Source: Verrucomicrobiales bacterium (GTDB lineage: Bacteria > Verrucomicrobiota > Verrucomicrobiia > Limisphaerales > UBA11320). From it: a DNA stretch of 9,566 nucleotides. A program made the translations under genes and the position numbers. The stretch is from NCBI GenBank assembly GCA_003452185.1, contig DMJJ01000505.1:1-9566 (forward strand), given 5' to 3'. The notes under the pieces are model-generated. The model searched no databases. It saw only the letters and a program-made list of their open reading frames with translations, and was not told the DNA's origin. Shown in pieces: positions 6,348 through 9,566 of the stretch (position 1 is its first letter; each line of letters opens with the position of its first letter).

Positions 6348-7279
6348 GGGGCGGTCTCCAGGCTCCCGGCCCAGGGGCGGTTCAGGATCGGCTTGAGCAC
6401 CTGCTGCACCTCGGCGAGGAGCCCCTCCTCGATCGGCTCCTCGATCCAGGCCACGTCCTGCTTGAGCTTCTTGGCGCTGGAGGTGCCGACAAGTGTGGTG
6501 GCGATATCCCGGTTGGAGGTGGCGAACTGGAGGGCCAGCTTCGGGAGCTCCCGCCTCCGTTTCCGGCAGTGTTCCACCGCGGCGGCGCAGACGTCCCGGT
6601 AGTCGGCCGGCGCGGGGTGCCACACCGGCGGACCCTTGGGGGTGAGGAGCCCCATGGCGAAGGGGGAGGCGTTGATGATCCCGACGTTTCGTGTCTTGAG
6701 GTGCTGCACGAGCCGCACGAGGGTGATGTCGGTGAGGCAGTAGTGGCAGTAGCTCTGGACGGTGTCGAGGGTCCCCTTCTCGGTCGCTTTTTTGAGGGCT
6801 TCGAGCGGAAAGCCCGTGATCCCGATGTGCCGCACCTTCCCGATGGCCTTCAGCTTCTGGAGGGCGGGGAGCGTCTCCTCTGCCAGCATGCCCGGGGGGG
6901 CGAACTCGATATCGTGGCACTGGATGAGGTCGATGTGGGAAAGCTTGAGCCGCTTCAGGCTCTCGTCGACCCCGGCGATCACCCGGCTGGCGCTGTAATC
7001 CAGGTCCTTGGCCCCGGGCCCGTATCGGCCGACCTTGGTGGCGAGGAGGAACTTTTCGCGCGGGATCTCCCGGAGCGCCTTGCCGAGGATGGATTCGGCC
7101 CGTGTCGATCCCGAGTGGGGGGAGACGTCGATGAAGTTGATCCCGAGGTCGATGGCTGTCTTGACCGTGCGGATCCCCTCCTTCTCATCCACCGGCCCGA
7201 AGGCCCCTCCCAAGGGAGAAGCCCCCAGCCCGAGGACCGAGACTTTCCACCCGGTCTTTCCTAGAAGGCGGTATTTCAT
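6344..7279 (-). CDS. Aldo-keto reductase, L-galactose dehydrogenase-like, lacking the catalytic Tyr
   Basis: This 311-residue (beta/alpha)8 barrel follows the plant L-galactose dehydrogenase/ARA2 branch. Landmarks are YRLLGKTGWKVSVLGLGASP (3-22), LATKVGRYG (79-87), QCHDIEF (120-126), ETLPALQKLKAIGK (135-148), SYCHY (176-180) and ASPFAMGLLTPKGPP (204-218), with the cofactor segment GTSSAKKLKQD near 265-275. These enzymes oxidise or reduce sugars with NAD(P). Of the catalytic tetrad, Asp51, Lys82 and His122 are present. The Tyr expected five residues after Asp51 is Ser56, in DVSPHSG where relatives have DTSPYYG. Activity is therefore uncertain. It is the first gene of a pair with the glycosyltransferase (4-base overlap) and diverges from the epimerase across 97 bases. 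TTGTGC-N17/18-CAATAA upstream is only a weak promoter candidate. Confidence 0.92.
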   Translation of the reverse strand: MKYRLLGKTGWKVSVLGLGASPLGGAFGPVDEKEGIRTVKTAIDLGINFIDVSPHSGSTRAESILGKALREIPREKFLLATKVGRYGPGAKDLDYSASRVIAGVDESLKRLKLSHIDLIQCHDIEFAPPGMLAEETLPALQKLKAIGKVRHIGITGFPLEALKKATEKGTLDTVQSYCHYCLTDITLVRLVQHLKTRNVGIINASPFAMGLLTPKGPPVWHPAPADYRDVCAAAVEHCRKRRRELPKLALQFATSNRDIATTLVGTSSAKKLKQDVAWIEEPIEEGLLAEVQQVLKPILNRPWAGSLETAP

Positions 7280-7337
7280 GAACGTTCCAGCACGTTTATT
7301 GCCTTGGATGTGGGGAGCGGCACAATAGAAAACTCTT

Positions 7338-7365
7338 TTGACACGGGGCTTGGGGGCTCTAGCCT
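7338..7365 (+). promoter_or_regulatory. Sigma-70-like promoter for the epimerase gene
   Basis: A perfect TTGACA (7338-7343) is followed by a 16-base spacer and TAGCCT (7360-7365). The expected start site would lie near 7372, only about five bases before the ATG at 7377. No Shine-Dalgarno is visible, so the message may be leaderless or nearly so. The same -10 hexamer is seen upstream of the zinc-ribbon gene. Confidence 0.55.
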
Positions 7366-7376
7366 GCCGTCATCCT

Positions 7377-8222
7377 ATGAGAATTGGCATTAACACGTTC
7401 CTCTTTACCTCGCCCTTCACCAACGAGAGCACCTCCCTGTTCAAGACCTTCAAGAAGTGGGGATTCGACACCGTGGAGATCCCGGTGGAGGACCCCTCCC
7501 ACATCGATCCCGCCCACGTGAAGCGGGAGCTCGACCGCCACGGGCTTGTCTGCGGCTCGATCTGCGCCTGCATGGGGCCGGGCCGCGACCTGCGCGGCAC
7601 TCCCGCGGCCCAGAAGGCCGGGCTTCAGTACATGATGAAGCTCATCGACCAGATGGTGGTCCTGGACTGCCCTTCCCTGATCGGCCCCGTGTACTCGGAG
7701 GTCGGCCGGGCGGATGCCGTCCCCGCGGCCGAATACAAGAAGCAGTGGGCCACCGTGGTCAAGCACCTCAAGACCCTCGCCCGCCATGCCGAGAAGAAGG
7801 GGCGCCAGGTCTGCCTGGAGCCGCTGAACCGGTTTGAGACCGACTTCATCAACACCTGCGACCAGGGGCTCAAGATGATCAAGGCCGTCGGAAGCCCCGC
7901 CCTGAAGCTTCACCTCGACACCTTCCACATGAACATCGAGGAGAAGAACCAGGCCGCGGCGATCGTGAAGGCGGGCTCCAAGCTGGCCCATTTCCACGCC
8001 TGCGGCAGCGATCGCGGGACGCCGGGCAACGATCACATCGACTGGAAGCCGATCGTGAAGGCCCTCCGCCAGGTCAACTACAAGGGGGATGTGGTCATCG
8101 AGTCGTTCACCACGGACGTGAAGGTGATTGCCCGCGCCGCCGCCATCTGGCGCCGGATGGAGCCGACCCGCGACGAGATTGCCGTCAAGGGGCTCCAGTT
8201 CCTCCGCAAGGCCCTCCGCTGA
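7377..8222 (+). CDS. Sugar epimerase/isomerase of the D-tagatose (D-psicose) 3-epimerase type
   Basis: This 281-residue xylose-isomerase-like TIM barrel has the full metal and catalytic set of the D-tagatose 3-epimerase family. Glu148 is in CLEPLNRFETDF, Asp181 in LHLDTFHMNIEE, His207 in AHFHACGSDRGTPG (with substrate-binding Arg213), and Glu242 in VVIESF. Family enzymes use Mn or Co to invert C3 of free ketoses such as fructose, psicose and tagatose. The preferred sugar cannot be read from sequence. The start is the ATG at 7377, because the family begins directly with the first barrel strand (MRIGINTFLF); an upstream in-frame TTG at 7338 lies inside the -35 element. The length is normal and there is no signal peptide, so it is cytoplasmic. 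A strong hairpin follows the gene. Confidence 0.93.
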   Translation: MRIGINTFLFTSPFTNESTSLFKTFKKWGFDTVEIPVEDPSHIDPAHVKRELDRHGLVCGSICACMGPGRDLRGTPAAQKAGLQYMMKLIDQMVVLDCPSLIGPVYSEVGRADAVPAAEYKKQWATVVKHLKTLARHAEKKGRQVCLEPLNRFETDFINTCDQGLKMIKAVGSPALKLHLDTFHMNIEEKNQAAAIVKAGSKLAHFHACGSDRGTPGNDHIDWKPIVKALRQVNYKGDVVIESFTTDVKVIARAAAIWRRMEPTRDEIAVKGLQFLRKALR

Positions 8223-8236
8223 TCCTCTTCCCGTGC

Positions 8237-8266
8237 GGCCCGGTCCGGGGAGCCCCGGACCGGGCC
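8237..8266 (+). terminator. 14-bp perfect hairpin after the epimerase gene
   Basis: The arms 8237-8250 and 8253-8266 are perfectly complementary (GGCCCGGTCCGGGG with its reverse complement) around AG, so in practice the loop is four bases. It starts 14 bases after the stop codon. There is no clean T-tract, only CTGCGCTTCCC. It is likely to end or stabilise the epimerase transcript and so to separate it from the sugar dehydrogenase. Confidence 0.6.
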
Positions 8267-8350
8267 TGCGCTTCCCGCCTGCTCCCGGGGTCGGAGCCCG
8301 GTACGGTTTCTTTGAATTTCCGCCGCTTCCCCAAGTCCAAGACAGGTCGC

Positions 8351-9566
8351 ATGAAACTCCCGTTCCCATTGTTGTCGGCCGCCGCGATCGCGGCGTTGGT
8401 TCTTGTGGTGGCCACCCCGCTCACCGGCGGGGGGGCCGAGTCCCCCACCCCGTCCGGCCCGCAGGCGGACGGGCCGTTCCGAAAAATCATCCTCGATGCC
8501 GACCACGCGCCGCAGGAGGGGGGAGCGGTCGAGGACACGATTGTCGACCCGATGGAGCTGGCAGTCGCGAAGGACGGACGGGTGTTCTGGGCCGAGCGGG
8601 CCGGCCTCGTCAAGATGTGGCGGCCGTCTGACAAGAAGACCGTCGTGGTGGGCAAGTTTGGCGTCTTCGCCGGGCTGGAGGACGGGCTCCTTGGGATGAC
8701 CCTCGACCCTCACTTCGACCGCAACCACTGGGTTTACCTCAACCGATCCCTGCCCGACACCGCCACGGATGCGCAGGGGAAGAAATCGGGCATCATCCGT
8801 GTCTCCCGCTTCACCCTGGCGGGGGAGGCTCTCGACCCGGCCTCCGAGACCCCGATCATCGATGTGCCGACGCAGCGCGAGCAGTGCTGCCACGTCGGGG
8901 GATCGATCGCGTTCGACGGGCGGGGCAACCTCTACATGTCGATTGGCGACAATACGAACCCGTTTGAGTCCGACGGCTACTCCCCCGTGGACGAGCGCGA
9001 TGGCCGTTCCCCCTGGGATGCGCAGAAGTCGGCCTCCAACGCAAATGACCTCCGGGGCAAGGTTCTCCGGATCACCCCCAAGCCGGGGGGCGGCTACACC
9101 ATCCCGGAAGGAAACCTCTTCAAGCCCGGAACCCCGGGGACCCGTCCCGAGATCTATGTCATGGGGTGCCGGAATCCATTCCGGATCGCCCTCGACCAGA
9201 AGACCGGATTTCTTTACTGGGGGGATGTGGGCCCGGACGCCGGCGGGATGAACGAGATTCGGGGCCCTGCCGGCCATGACGAGGTGAACCAGGCGAGGAA
9301 GGCCGGGAACTTCGGCTGGCCGTACTTCGTGGGGGAGAACAAGGCCTATTGGCACTGGGACTTCGTGAAGAAGACCAATGATTTCAAGCACGACCCGGCG
9401 CACCCGGTGAATCATTCCCCGAACAACACCGGGATCACGGACCTTCCCCCCGCCCAGCCCGCCTGGATTTCGTACCCGGCGGGCCAGTCGGCCAAGTTCC
9501 CCGTGCTGAACGCCGGCGGCGGCCGGACGGCGATGGCTGGTCCGACCTACTATTTCGACGAGAAGC
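8351..9566 (+). CDS. PQQ-dependent sugar dehydrogenase (GSDH/soluble glucose dehydrogenase-like), 3' end outside window
   Basis: 405 residues are visible and the frame is open to the window edge. An N-terminal Sec signal (MKLPFPLLSAAAIAALVLVV, cleavage probably near 25-30) is followed by a six-bladed beta-propeller of the glucose/sorbosone dehydrogenase family. Landmarks are LEDGLLGMTLDPHFDRNHW (109-127), QREQCCHVGGSIAF (175-188) and YMSIGDNTNPF (195-205). Further on come NDLRGKVLRI (232-241), YVMGCRNPFRIALD (269-282), NQARKAGNFGWPYF (313-326), HSPNNTG (355-361) and GGGRTAMAGP (389-398). His181 in HVGG and Arg274 in RNP match the catalytic His and the PQQ-contacting Arg of soluble glucose dehydrogenase. 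The protein should oxidise sugars or sugar alcohols outside the cytoplasm. Relatives of this subtype often continue into PKD, ThuA, CBM or cytochrome c domains, which cannot be checked here. The ATG has only a weak AGG upstream (8344-8346). Confidence 0.92.
   Translation, partial: MKLPFPLLSAAAIAALVLVVATPLTGGGAESPTPSGPQADGPFRKIILDADHAPQEGGAVEDTIVDPMELAVAKDGRVFWAERAGLVKMWRPSDKKTVVVGKFGVFAGLEDGLLGMTLDPHFDRNHWVYLNRSLPDTATDAQGKKSGIIRVSRFTLAGEALDPASETPIIDVPTQREQCCHVGGSIAFDGRGNLYMSIGDNTNPFESDGYSPVDERDGRSPWDAQKSASNANDLRGKVLRITPKPGGGYTIPEGNLFKPGTPGTRPEIYVMGCRNPFRIALDQKTGFLYWGDVGPDAGGMNEIRGPAGHDEVNQARKAGNFGWPYFVGENKAYWHWDFVKKTNDFKHDPAHPVNHSPNNTGITDLPPAQPAWISYPAGQSAKFPVLNAGGGRTAMAGPTYYFDEK

Noticed and set aside
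6348..6920. N-terminal extension of the glycosyltransferase frame into the reductase gene
   Set aside because: The extra ~190 codons are Arg/Pro/Gly-rich shadow sequence inside the reductase gene. The GTG at 6347 begins just before the first conserved strand and has a Shine-Dalgarno.
8078..9415. Long open frame (445 codons) on the minus strand opposite the sugar dehydrogenase
   Set aside because: The plus strand encodes a clearly recognised enzyme across the same bases. The antisense product has no recognisable motif and spans the intergenic hairpin.

Overview
The window comes from a GC-rich bacterium, most likely a member of Verrucomicrobiota. The best lineage signs are at the two ends. The truncated first protein closes with a C-terminal module of a kind I associate with secreted verrucomicrobial proteins (a tilted beta segment, then a final RWYRVVLP). 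The last protein is a PQQ-type sugar dehydrogenase of the QCCH / SPNNTG / GGRTAMAGP subtype, common in Verrucomicrobia, Planctomycetes and Bacteroidetes. Genes between them (zinc-ribbon coiled-coil, RodZ-like, Lrp) fit but are not diagnostic. No RNA gene, CRISPR array, insertion sequence or phage gene is visible, and no intergenic gap exceeds about 130 bases.

Layout. Bases 1-1710 (+) hold the 3' part of a large surface or secreted protein with six tandem repeats of 75-76 residues. Facing it is a coiled-coil/zinc-ribbon protein (1729-2457, -). A divergent promoter region (2458-2579) follows. Next are a small DUF486 membrane protein (2580-2939, +) and a Tat-exported protein with a polysaccharide-deacetylase-like look (2986-4428, +). 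A GC hairpin separates these from a minus-strand block: an Lrp/AsnC regulator (5026-5505) followed by a RodZ-like membrane HTH protein (4465-4971). Upstream of them lies a second minus-strand pair, an aldo-keto reductase (6344-7279) overlapping a GT2 glycosyltransferase (5604-6347) by the tetranucleotide GTGA. Divergent from that pair is a D-tagatose 3-epimerase-like protein (7377-8222, +). After a 14-bp perfect hairpin comes a PQQ-dependent sugar dehydrogenase that runs off the window (8351-9566, +).

How the genes may work together. The right half leans to carbohydrate chemistry: a ketose epimerase, an L-galactose-dehydrogenase-like reductase, a sugar dehydrogenase, a glycosyltransferase and, further left, a possible polysaccharide deacetylase. 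This suits a polysaccharide-using heterotroph, but the genes lie in at least three transcription units and I see no proof of one pathway. The most notable points are the missing catalytic tyrosine in the otherwise well-conserved aldo-keto reductase, the strict repeat period of the first protein, the deacetylase-like Tat protein, and a recurring TTGAC(A/T)-N16/17-TAGCCT promoter at two divergent regions. I found no convincing new multi-gene system.
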